This document shows positions 1 through 6,952 of a stretch of 10,647 nucleotides of DNA, one piece after another. How positions within the stretch are numbered: position 1 is the first letter of the stretch; each line of letters begins with the position of its first letter. This DNA comes from Sporomusaceae bacterium UBA1887. Lineage in GTDB: Bacteria; Bacillota; Negativicutes; Sporomusales; DSM-15969. Made by a program: the position numbers and the translations under genes. Under the pieces are notes generated by a model. That model worked only from the letters and a program-made list of their open reading frames with translations, searched no databases and was not told the origin of the DNA. The stretch is from positions 27,453 to 38,099 of the forward strand of contig DDHB01000066.1 of assembly GCA_002337925.1 (NCBI GenBank), given 5' to 3'.

Positions 1-816
1 GACTTCGTTAAGCCCGCTGCGGGGAATCAGATCATCAACCTGCTTGCCAATGACAGCCTGCTCCTCAATGCCTAAAACCTTGGCGGCCTCATTATTCACC
101 AGCCGGATTCGCCCCTCAACATCAACTGCCACCACACCCTCACGGATCGCTTCCAGTGTAGCGGTTCTTTCCTTTAGTATTGTTGCTATTTCATAAGGTT
201 CCAATCCAAATATGGCTTTTTTTACATTACCAGAAAGATATACGGCACCGGCTACACTGAACATTAGTCCCACGAACAGGGCAAAGAGTATTTGCTTAAA
301 GCTTTCCATAAAGGTTTCGTTGATGTCTTTTAAGTAATAACCAACAGAAACAAAGCCGATTTGCAGTCCCGTATCGGGGTGAAAAATAGGTACATTAGCC
401 CTCAATGAAGGCTCCAGACTCCCCTTACCGATATAAACATATTCGTTCCCCTGTAAAACAGGATCACGATATAAATTAGCCATCGGTGTTCCTATTTTTT
501 CAGGTATGGGATACGAAAACCGAATTGCCTCCATATTACTGATTACAATAAAAGCCGCATCTGTTGCGACACGCCAGCGTTCAGCAAATGGCTGCAGAGT
601 CTCAGACGGATTATCCGATAGCAGTGCCTGCTGCACATGAGGTACCCGAGCGACAACCTGGGCAATGGACATTGCTTTATCGGCAGTGCTGCTTTGAACA
701 TTCATACTTACATTTTGCGCTATTAATAAACCTGCGGTAATCAACACTAAAAAAACCATAATAACACTATGCAGCATAATTTTATGCTGTAGTTTAATTG
801 TCGATAATGTAAACAG
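1..816 (-). CDS. CitA/DcuS-type sensor histidine kinase, N-terminal part (cut by left edge)
   Basis: Membrane sensor kinase of the CitA/DcuS/MalK family, which senses small carboxylates outside the cell and phosphorylates a response regulator. The visible 272 codons, read without a stop to base 1, give a transmembrane helix (about residues 15-33), an extracytoplasmic Cache/PDC sensor domain (about 35-170, with R99-F-S-Y102-P and S-L-R139), a second helix (about 176-196), the family linker FGLEPYEIATILKER, and the start of a cytoplasmic PAS domain (from about 222, IREGVVAVD). The kinase core and any regulator gene would lie left of the window. I chose CTG at 816 as the start: it has a GAGGTGA site six bases upstream, the same geometry as trmL and ilvD here, and adds the short basic stretch STIKLQHKI usual before helix 1. 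The fallback is ATG at 777, which has no ribosome binding site. Family assignment is firm; ligand unknown. Confidence 0.88.
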   Translation of the reverse strand, partial: MFTLSTIKLQHKIMLHSVIMVFLVLITAGLLIAQNVSMNVQSSTADKAMSIAQVVARVPHVQQALLSDNPSETLQPFAERWRVATDAAFIVISNMEAIRFSYPIPEKIGTPMANLYRDPVLQGNEYVYIGKGSLEPSLRANVPIFHPDTGLQIGFVSVGYYLKDINETFMESFKQILFALFVGLMFSVAGAVYLSGNVKKAIFGLEPYEIATILKERTATLEAIREGVVAVDVEGRIRLVNNEAAKVLGIEEQAVIGKQVDDLIPRSGLNEV

Positions 817-822
817 TTTACT

Positions 823-829
823 TCACCTC
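823..829 (-). promoter_or_regulatory. Ribosome binding site for the sensor kinase, pointing to a CTG start
   Basis: GAGGTGA on the minus strand, six bases before CTG at 816-814. The in-frame stop TGA at 825-823 closes the frame upstream, and the first in-frame ATG (777-775) has no purine-rich site before it. The same seven bases and six-base spacer precede ilvD and trmL. Confidence 0.65.
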
Positions 830-896
830 AAAAACGTGATTCGACAAAAAAGCAAAAACATCCTGCACTTTTTTCTCTAGCATTACCGATAGCATA

Positions 897-930
897 AGAG
901 ACCATGAACCGTTTCCGGTTCATGGTCTCT
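897..930 (-). terminator. Perfect 15-bp hairpin between sepF and the sensor kinase gene
   Basis: Inverted repeat 897-911 / 916-930 (AGAGACCATGAACCG and its complement) around a four-base loop. It starts 31 bases after the sepF stop, the usual place for an intrinsic terminator. On the minus strand it is followed by TTATGC rather than a run of T, so it is a weak intrinsic terminator, or a 3' end stabiliser or processing site. Confidence 0.5.
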
Positions 931-961
931 CTTTATTCTCAATCGTCTGTCTGCTGATTTA

Positions 962-1360
962 TTATCCTTTTTTCTTTACGTAGGTAGGTATGGATACAGC
1001 AAACAACTGCTTTTCAATTTGTGCATATTGAGGAAGATACATATAGATATTGTCTGAAATACGTTCTGCACTGCCATCAATTACAAAGGCCACACCACTC
1101 AGAAAATCGTGAATTCCTTGCAAAAGCTGCTGATCAACGTATTCATAATTGACCAAAACAGCCATATTATTCTTTAAGCAATCGGCCAAGAGGCGGACTT
1201 CATCTTCATTGCGTGGCGTAGCGATAAAAATCTTCAGCGCTGTAGGCACATGCACGCGCAACTGAGCTTTCCGTTCACGGATATTAACCTGCTCAAAATC
1301 AGCAGCACCTTCTACAGGCATTAGAAAATTAGTTAGTTTATCAATCAAACCATAGGCCAT
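962..1360 (-). CDS. sepF: Cell division protein SepF, short form
   Basis: SepF is a membrane-associated division protein that tethers FtsZ and shapes its bundles at the septum. The 132-residue product starts with an amphipathic stretch (AYGLIDKLTNFLM, residues 2-14) that fits the known membrane-binding helix. The SepF core follows from about residue 31 (AQLRVHVPTALKIFIATPRN, then DFLSG at 85-89 and DNIYMYLP). Start: ATG at 1360 has GGAGG (1368-1372) seven bases upstream; an in-frame TTG at 1378 would add six residues but would place that site inside the gene. The linker between helix and core is only about 15 residues, against several tens in Bacillus subtilis SepF. It stands between two terminator-like hairpins, so it is probably transcribed alone, and none of the usual division-cluster neighbours is visible nearby. 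Confidence 0.92.
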   Translation of the reverse strand: MAYGLIDKLTNFLMPVEGAADFEQVNIRERKAQLRVHVPTALKIFIATPRNEDEVRLLADCLKNNMAVLVNYEYVDQQLLQGIHDFLSGVAFVIDGSAERISDNIYMYLPQYAQIEKQLFAVSIPTYVKKKG

Positions 1361-1512
1361 AAACTCGCCTCCACACAAACAAATTCACCATTATTTGGCA
1401 AATATTCGACAGACAATGAAATTTACCTTCCATATTTTTTAGTTCTTACAGATATTTTGCTAAAAAAAATAAAAAACGTGCAGCCCAGACAAGTTTGTAC
1501 AAAGAATTTACT

Positions 1513-1558
1513 AAAAAACAAGGCAAGCTTCCGGCGAATCGCCAGGCTTGCCTTGTTT
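1513..1558 (-). terminator. Strong intrinsic terminator of typA
   Basis: A 13-bp perfect stem, 1516-1528 against 1546-1558 (AAACAAGGCAAGC and complement), encloses a second small stem (GGCG/CGCC). On the minus strand it is followed by a run of T (1518-1513). It begins 11 bases after the typA stop codon. Confidence 0.88.
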
Positions 1559-1569
1559 GAAAAAGAAAA

Positions 1570-3387
1570 TTAACCTACACTGTTGTTCTTCCGTTCCCGG
1601 GCACGCAGATTTCTATCTAAAATCGCCTTCCGTAAACGAATACTCTTCGGTGTTACTTCAACCAGCTCATCATCGTTGATCCATTCCAACGCCTGTTCAA
1701 GACTGAGTATTCTGGGAGGAGTCAGGCGAACCGCCTCATCGGCCGAGCTGGAGCGCATGTTAGTAACATGCTTCTTCTTGCAAGGATTAACATCCATATC
1801 CAGTTCCCGTGCATTTTCGCCCACTACCATGCCGGCATACACTGACTGAACAGGAGAAATAAAGATCACACCGCGATCTTGTACGCTGTTAATTCCATAA
1901 GCCGTAGTTTCTCCATCTTCAAAAGCTACTAAAGCTCCCCGTGTACGTCCGGGAATATCGCCTTTAAACGGTGCATAACCATGGAAAACATGATGCATGA
2001 TACCGTTGCCTTTTGTATTCGTTAAGAACTCAGAACGGAAACCGATCAGACCGCGGGCAGGAACAACAAACTCCATCCGCAAGTAGCCAGCAAGTTCTAT
2101 CATATTGATCAGCTCAGCCCGACGGGTTCCCAATGATTCCATAACTGCGCCCATAAATTCCTGAGGCACGTCAATGGTCAGTAATTCCAATGGCTCGCAT
2201 TTCTTGCCATTAATCTCACGATTAATAACTTTAGGTTTGCCTACTTGGAATTCATAGCCTTCCCGGCGCATTGTTTCAATCAATATTGCCAAGTGCAATT
2301 CACCGCGGCCCGCTACTTCAAAGGAATCCGCACTATCCGTTTCGGTAACGCTCATGCTGACATTTGTCTGCACTTCACGGAACAGACGGTCCCGTAAATG
2401 ACGGGAGGTAACGAATTGACCTTCCCTGCCGGCAAAAGGACTGTTATTTACACTAAAAATCATTGACAAGGTTGGTTCATCAATATTAATTGCCGGTAAT
2501 GCCTCAGGCCGTTCCGGATCAGCAATGGTATCGCCGATATTCACATCGTTCAGGCCGATGATTGCTACAATATCACCGAAAGCGGCTTCCTTCGCTTCTA
2601 CCCGTTTTAAGCCTTCATACGTATACAGTCGGCCTATCCGCACCTTGGTTTCAGTAGCTCCATTGAGTACAGCAACCATTTGGCCACTGCTTACCGACCC
2701 CCGCATGATACGTCCGATAGCAACGCGGCCTACATACTCATCATAGTCCAGCGTGGTAACCATAATTTGCAATGGCCCGTCTATGTCCCCGTGAGGAGCA
2801 GGAATTGAATCGATCAACAATTTAAATAATGGCTCCAAGTTGGTACTTTCATCATCCATTTTCAGTTTTGCGATGCCATCGCGGGCAGCTGCCAAAACTA
2901 CCGGGAAATCAAGCTGATCATCATTGGCTTCCAGCTCCATGAACAACTCTAAAACCTCATCATAAACATCATCCACCCGTTGATCAGGGCGGTCAATTTT
3001 ATTAATGACTACAATTGCTTTTAGGTTTTGCTCGAGAGCCTTGCGTAGTACATATTTGGTTTGCGGCATAGGCCCTTCAAATGCATCTACCAGCAATAGT
3101 ACTCCGTCAACCATATTGAGTACCCGTTCTACTTCACCGCCAAAGTCAGCATGTCCCGGTGTATCAACAATGTTGATTTTAACGCCGTTATGCATGACTG
3201 CCGTGTTCTTGGACAGAATGGTAATTCCCCGTTCACGCTCCAAATCATTGGAGTCCATAACCCGTTCTGCTACATGTTCGTTTGCACGGAAAACATTACT
3301 TTGTCTGAGCATGGCATCAACCAATGTTGTTTTGCCATGGTCAACGTGAGCAATAATTGCGACATTACGTAAATCGTTGCGTTTCAC
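1570..3387 (-). CDS. typA: Ribosome-associated GTPase TypA/BipA
   Basis: TypA/BipA is a translational GTPase related to EF-G and LepA. It binds the ribosome and helps large-subunit assembly and translation under stress, notably cold. The 605-residue protein has the usual length. GTPase motifs are all visible: AHVDHGKT (13-20), RERGITI (51-57), DTPGH (75-79) and NKID (129-132). EF-G-like domain II follows (LDYDEYVGRVAIGRI), then the III/V-like domains (SVTETDSADSFEVAGRGELHLAILIE) and the TypA-specific C-terminal part (PARGLIGFRSEFLT, NMRSSSADEAVRL). The start is GTG at 3387, with AGGAGGT (3393-3399) five bases upstream. The gene is probably transcribed alone: it has its own promoter about 107 bases upstream and a strong terminator behind. 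A terminator-like hairpin lies in its leader, so expression may be attenuated. Confidence 0.97.
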   Translation of the reverse strand: MKRNDLRNVAIIAHVDHGKTTLVDAMLRQSNVFRANEHVAERVMDSNDLERERGITILSKNTAVMHNGVKINIVDTPGHADFGGEVERVLNMVDGVLLLVDAFEGPMPQTKYVLRKALEQNLKAIVVINKIDRPDQRVDDVYDEVLELFMELEANDDQLDFPVVLAAARDGIAKLKMDDESTNLEPLFKLLIDSIPAPHGDIDGPLQIMVTTLDYDEYVGRVAIGRIMRGSVSSGQMVAVLNGATETKVRIGRLYTYEGLKRVEAKEAAFGDIVAIIGLNDVNIGDTIADPERPEALPAINIDEPTLSMIFSVNNSPFAGREGQFVTSRHLRDRLFREVQTNVSMSVTETDSADSFEVAGRGELHLAILIETMRREGYEFQVGKPKVINREINGKKCEPLELLTIDVPQEFMGAVMESLGTRRAELINMIELAGYLRMEFVVPARGLIGFRSEFLTNTKGNGIMHHVFHGYAPFKGDIPGRTRGALVAFEDGETTAYGINSVQDRGVIFISPVQSVYAGMVVGENARELDMDVNPCKKKHVTNMRSSSADEAVRLTPPRILSLEQALEWINDDELVEVTPKSIRLRKAILDRNLRARERKNNSVG

Positions 3388-3424
3388 TAGCTACCTCCTG
3401 AAATAAACCCTACTTACTGAAGTT

Positions 3425-3454
3425 AAAAAGGATGCTGACAGAAGCATCCCTTTT
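3425..3454 (-). terminator. Terminator-like hairpin in the ilvD-typA gap, inside the typA leader
   Basis: On the minus strand, GGATGCT (3449-3443), a six-base loop, then AGCATCC (3436-3430) and TTTTT (3429-3425) form a standard intrinsic terminator; the A-run at 3454-3451 can pair with part of the T-run. It lies 81 bases behind the ilvD stop, so it can end ilvD transcripts. It also lies downstream of the typA promoter (3471-3499), starting about ten bases after the expected transcript start, so it could act as an attenuator for typA. Confidence 0.75.
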
Positions 3455-3470
3455 AGTGTCAATACAAATG

Positions 3471-3499
3471 ACTATATTATACTACTTGACGGCTGTCAA
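3471..3499 (-). promoter_or_regulatory. Sigma-A type promoter for typA
   Basis: TTGACA (3499-3494), a 17-base spacer, and TATAGT (3476-3471) read toward typA: eleven of twelve consensus bases at ideal spacing, the best promoter I found in the window. Transcription should start near 3465-3463, giving a leader of about 75 bases. The -35 box sits in an inverted repeat, TTGAC-N4-GTCAA (3486-3499), which could be a protein-binding site. Confidence 0.72.
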
Positions 3500-3529
3500 T
3501 GCACAAAAGAAAATTTATTCTTATGCGAT

Positions 3530-5182
3530 TTATTTCAACACCGCTCCGGTACTGCCAGATGTGACCAGTTTGGCATAACGGGCTAAATAGCCGGTAGTTA
3601 CTTTAGGGGCAGGTTTTACCCATTCTCTCCGGCGTTTTTCCATTTCACTTTCATCAATTTTTACTGCCAGCTTACGGTTGGGAATATCAATTGTAATCAT
3701 ATCGTTATCTTGTATCAGACCGATCGGCCCGCCTTCGGCAGCTTCAGGCGATATATGTCCAATACAGGCTCCCTGCGTAGCACCGCTGAAACGCCCGTCT
3801 GTAAGCAGAGCTACCCGGAGTCCCATTCCAGTAATGACAGCTGTAGGATTCAGCATTTCTTTCATACCGGGACCGCCTTTAGGGCCTTCATAACGGATAA
3901 CAACAACATCACCGTCATGAATTTTTTTGCCGATAATGGCCTCAATGGCCGCCTCTTCAGAATCAAATATTTTAGCCGGTCCTTCAAACATAAGCATGTT
4001 TTCGGCAACTGCACTTTCTTTGACTACAGCACCATCTGGAGCCAAATTGCCCATCAGAATGGCAATTCCACCGCGAGTACGATACGGTGCTTCTACCGTT
4101 TTAATAACATCGGATCTGGTGATAGCAGCAGCTTCCAGTCGATCACCAATTGTACCCGTAATTGTTAATGCATCTGTATGAATAATTCCCGTCTTCGTCA
4201 GCTCTTTCATTACTGCTGCAATGCCACCGGCTTCATTAAGATCTTGGATATGGTGGCTGCCACCGGGACTCATCTTCGTGATATACGGGGTTTTAGCACT
4301 CATGCTTTCAAAAAGCGAAAGCGGCAGCTCAATGCCAGCTTCATAGGCAATCGCAGTTAAATGAAGTACCGTATTGGACGAACCGCCGACGGCCATATCT
4401 ACTGCAATGGCGTTCTCGAAGCTTTTAAGCGTTAAAATATCACGCGGCTTGCGATCATTCTGGACAAGCTCAACTGCGGTTGCTCCGGCTTTCTTGGCCA
4501 GCATACGTCTTGCACCGGTATGCGCTGCAGGTATCGTGCCATTGCCCGGCAGAGCCATCCCCAGCACTTCTACCAGACAGTTCATCGTATTCGCCGTAAA
4601 CAGACCGGCACAGGAACCACAACCGGGACAGGCCGACTTTTCCATAGAGTCCAGCTCAGCAGCAGTAATTTTTCCCGCCTCATACAATCCTGCCGCCTCA
4701 AACATTGTACTGACGCTAATATCCCTGCCATTATGCCGCCCGGCAAGCATGGGACCGCCACTCATAACGACAGCGGGAATATTGAGCCGTGCTGCCGCCA
4801 TCAGCATTCCGGGAACAATTTTATCGCAATTAGGAATAAGCACCAGCCCATCAAAGCCGTGGCCGATTGCCATAGCTTCAATCGAATCGGCAATGAGCTC
4901 TCGGCTGGGCAGGGGATATTTCATCCCATCATGTCCCATCGCTATTCCGTCGCAAATACCAATCGCCGGAAATTCCACCGCCATACCACCAGCAGCTGAA
5001 ATTCCTGATTTAACTGCTTCTGCCACATCGCGAAGATGCATATGTCCGGGGATAATTTCATTAAATGCGTTAACAACCCCAATCATCGGTTTCTGTAATT
5101 CTTCAGGGGTATACCCCATGGCATAAAACAAAGACCGATGGGCAGCCCGTGTCGAGCCTTTTTTAACAATGTCACTGCGCAT
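3530..5182 (-). CDS. ilvD: Dihydroxy-acid dehydratase IlvD, [4Fe-4S]-type
   Basis: IlvD dehydrates 2,3-dihydroxyisovalerate and 2,3-dihydroxy-3-methylvalerate to the 2-keto acids that give valine, leucine and isoleucine. At 550 residues it has the family's usual length. Landmarks are GICDGIAMGHDGMKYPLPSRE (75-95), PNCDK (117-121, C119 a cluster ligand, D120 and K121 at the Mg site), ACPGCGSCAGLFTANTMNC (184-202) and the C-terminal GRFSGATQG. Plant and mycobacterial [2Fe-2S] enzymes carry PCN where this protein has PGHMHL (45-50, Gly46), as in E. coli IlvD, so an oxygen-sensitive [4Fe-4S] enzyme is likely. The ATG at 5182 has AGAGGTGA (5189-5196) six bases upstream. The gene stands alone here, without ilvBN, ilvC or leu genes. 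Its leader, under 100 bases, is too short for a T-box. Confidence 0.96.
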   Translation of the reverse strand: MRSDIVKKGSTRAAHRSLFYAMGYTPEELQKPMIGVVNAFNEIIPGHMHLRDVAEAVKSGISAAGGMAVEFPAIGICDGIAMGHDGMKYPLPSRELIADSIEAMAIGHGFDGLVLIPNCDKIVPGMLMAAARLNIPAVVMSGGPMLAGRHNGRDISVSTMFEAAGLYEAGKITAAELDSMEKSACPGCGSCAGLFTANTMNCLVEVLGMALPGNGTIPAAHTGARRMLAKKAGATAVELVQNDRKPRDILTLKSFENAIAVDMAVGGSSNTVLHLTAIAYEAGIELPLSLFESMSAKTPYITKMSPGGSHHIQDLNEAGGIAAVMKELTKTGIIHTDALTITGTIGDRLEAAAITRSDVIKTVEAPYRTRGGIAILMGNLAPDGAVVKESAVAENMLMFEGPAKIFDSEEAAIEAIIGKKIHDGDVVVIRYEGPKGGPGMKEMLNPTAVITGMGLRVALLTDGRFSGATQGACIGHISPEAAEGGPIGLIQDNDMITIDIPNRKLAVKIDESEMEKRRREWVKPAPKVTTGYLARYAKLVTSGSTGAVLK

Positions 5183-5276
5183 GACAGATCACCTCTTTGT
5201 TAAGTAGTATATATAATATTAGTCTCCTATTCGCGCATTCCTGCCTGATCAGACTAACTCTCATAAAATATATTGT

Positions 5277-5321
5277 AAACTTGTAAACCAGACGGAATAA
5301 ATCCGTCTGGTTTACAAGTTT
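5277..5321 (-). terminator. 20-bp perfect hairpin, terminator of the beta-CASP gene
   Basis: Arms 5277-5296 and 5302-5321 are exact complements over 20 bases around a five-base loop. It starts 24 bases after the beta-CASP stop codon. The minus-strand flank (ACAATATATTTT) is T-rich but not a clean T-run, so termination efficiency is uncertain. The same bases may hold the -35 box of the ilvD promoter. Confidence 0.7.
5288..5315 (-). promoter_or_regulatory. Possible ilvD promoter -35 region lying in the hairpin arm
   Basis: TTTACA (5315-5310) matches five of six -35 bases. The best -10 partner is TATGAG sixteen bases downstream, on the ilvD side of the hairpin at about 5265. Neither box is decisive, and AT-rich sequence nearer ilvD (about 5205-5220) could also serve as a -10. 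I report it only because no better promoter is visible before ilvD. Confidence 0.22.
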
Positions 5322-5344
5322 TACAGCTATGATAGTATTAGTAT

Positions 5345-6952
5345 TTACAAGTCGCCCAGATTTTTCTTAATAAATGAGGAAATTTTATCAATACGCCGCA
5401 GAATATCATTTGATTTGGCTGCGTCGCCGGTTACCAGCTGCGCCAACCGTTGTCTGTATCCGGTATATTCCGCCTCCAGCTGTGCCAAAGAATCACGAAG
5501 CTGCTGTACCGATGGCTCTACTGTAACAATCTGCGATTTTTCTACTTGCCATTGTCTGCCATCGATCAAAGCACTATCACCAAAATGCGGAATATAAGTA
5601 GCTAATCCTAGTTGTGCTTCAATGCGCTCAGCAAATGGGCCGGACATTTCTGGCTCACCGTGCACCAAAAATACATTCGCCGGTTTACCGCTGAACCGGG
5701 AAAGCCATTCGAGTAAATAACTCCGGTCGCCATGAGCCGAAAATCCATCTAAATTAATTACTTTTGCTTTAACCGTAATATCTTCACCCATGATTTTTAC
5801 TTTCTTAGCACCTTCCGTCAGACGCCGTCCGAGACTGCCTTCTGCCTGATAGCCTACAAGCAATACACTGGAATCAGTCCGCCATAAGTTATGCTTTAAA
5901 TGATGCAGTATCCGCCCGGCATCGGCCATGCCGCTGGCAGAGATAATAATAACGGATTCCTTCATTGTATTAATCAGCTTCGATTCAGCAGCCGTGCGGG
6001 TAAATGTAAGCTGAGGCATAAGCAGCGGGTTTTCCTTATCATCATATACCAGGCTGTAAGCTTCTTCATCATACACTTGCGTATTGTGCATAAAAATATC
6101 AGTCGCCGAAATAGCCAAAGGACTATCAATAATCACCGGTATATCGGGTATTTTACCGGCTTTAAACAGCTTGCGCAGATAATACAGGATTGTCTGGGTA
6201 CGTCCTACGGCAAAGGCCGGTATAACAATGTTGCCACCCCGGTCTACCGTATCATTAATAATCTCAGCCAATGTTTCCTCACGGTCAAAGGGCTCATGAT
6301 CACGGTTGCCATAAGTAGATTCTATCACCACATAATCTGCATCTTCGATAAAAGTAGGATCTTTAATAATCGGCTGACCAGGCTGACCGACATCTCCCGA
6401 AAATACCAGTTTTGTCGTTTTCCCCTCTTCCGTTACCCACACTTCAACCATAGCAGAACCAAGAATGTGTCCGGCGTCCCGAAATTTAATCACTATCTCA
6501 GGCGTAATAGAGAGTTCCTGATCGTATTGGTGCGGAGCAAACTGTTTCAGGCAGGCATACGCATCCTCTACCGTATATAAAGGAGTTACAACCTTTTTAC
6601 CGGCTCTTTTCCCCTTACGATTGGCTATTTCTGCATCAAATTCCTGAATATGCGCGCTATCAGGCAGCATAATCCCACAAAGATCTGCAGTTACTTTAGT
6701 TACATGAATGGAGCCTTTAAACCCTTCTTTACATAGTCGGGGTAATAAGCCGCTATGATCAATATGGGCATGTGTTAAAACAACACAATCCAGCTCTGCC
6801 GGATTATACATAAATTCACGGGTATTAAATGCGCGAATAGCTTTCGATCCCTGAAACATACCACAATCAATTAAAATCTTACGGTCATTTACTTCAAGTA
6901 AATAAGAAGAGCCCGTAACAATCATGGCTGCGCCCAAAAACGTTAACTGCAT
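5345..6952 (-). CDS. MBL-fold beta-CASP RNase-like protein (CPSF-73/Ysh1-type)
   Basis: A metallo-beta-lactamase with a beta-CASP insert and a C-terminal Zn-dependent RNA-specificity domain, the layout of CPSF-73/Ysh1-type RNA nucleases. The bacterial members are little studied; by family it should cut RNA in the cytoplasm. All zinc-site motifs are present: THAHIDHSG (60-68, H61, H63, D65, H66), H162 in DAGHILGSA, D187 in FSGD, then beta-CASP motifs ESTYGNRDH (211-219), PAFAVGR (245-251), SASGMADAGR (338-347), SAHGD (405-409, H407) and VHGE (430-433). Residues 478-535 form a charged, probably helical tail. At 535 residues the domains appear complete. The ATG at 6952 has AAAGGAG (6963-6969) ten bases upstream. 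A hairpin ends the gene. It differs from RNase J in order and length, so I give no symbol. Confidence 0.9.
   Translation of the reverse strand: MQLTFLGAAMIVTGSSYLLEVNDRKILIDCGMFQGSKAIRAFNTREFMYNPAELDCVVLTHAHIDHSGLLPRLCKEGFKGSIHVTKVTADLCGIMLPDSAHIQEFDAEIANRKGKRAGKKVVTPLYTVEDAYACLKQFAPHQYDQELSITPEIVIKFRDAGHILGSAMVEVWVTEEGKTTKLVFSGDVGQPGQPIIKDPTFIEDADYVVIESTYGNRDHEPFDREETLAEIINDTVDRGGNIVIPAFAVGRTQTILYYLRKLFKAGKIPDIPVIIDSPLAISATDIFMHNTQVYDEEAYSLVYDDKENPLLMPQLTFTRTAAESKLINTMKESVIIISASGMADAGRILHHLKHNLWRTDSSVLLVGYQAEGSLGRRLTEGAKKVKIMGEDITVKAKVINLDGFSAHGDRSYLLEWLSRFSGKPANVFLVHGEPEMSGPFAERIEAQLGLATYIPHFGDSALIDGRQWQVEKSQIVTVEPSVQQLRDSLAQLEAEYTGYRQRLAQLVTGDAAKSNDILRRIDKISSFIKKNLGDL

Noticed and set aside
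840..875. Sigma-54 promoter before the sensor kinase gene (GTGCAGG ... TTTTTGC)
   Set aside because: The required GG and GC pairs are not ten bases apart; the likeness is only superficial.
1379..1433. Short minus-strand frame from ATG at about 1433 (about 27 codons) running into sepF out of frame
   Set aside because: No ribosome binding site before it, and most of it overlaps the sepF ribosome binding site and start.
1494..1503. Ten-base palindrome TTTGTACAAA between typA and sepF
   Set aside because: It lies just past the typA terminator in AT-rich sequence, is not repeated in the window, and is short enough to be chance.
4374..5126. 250-codon plus-strand open frame opposite ilvD, and other long plus-strand frames (for example 5900-6580 opposite the beta-CASP gene)
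   Set aside because: They lie opposite well-identified genes, have no family motifs or ribosome binding sites, and their length follows from the codon use of the real gene.
5183..5276. T-box or other amino-acid-sensing leader before ilvD
   Set aside because: Under 100 bases lie between the upstream hairpin and the gene, and I see no T-box core sequence or competing hairpins.
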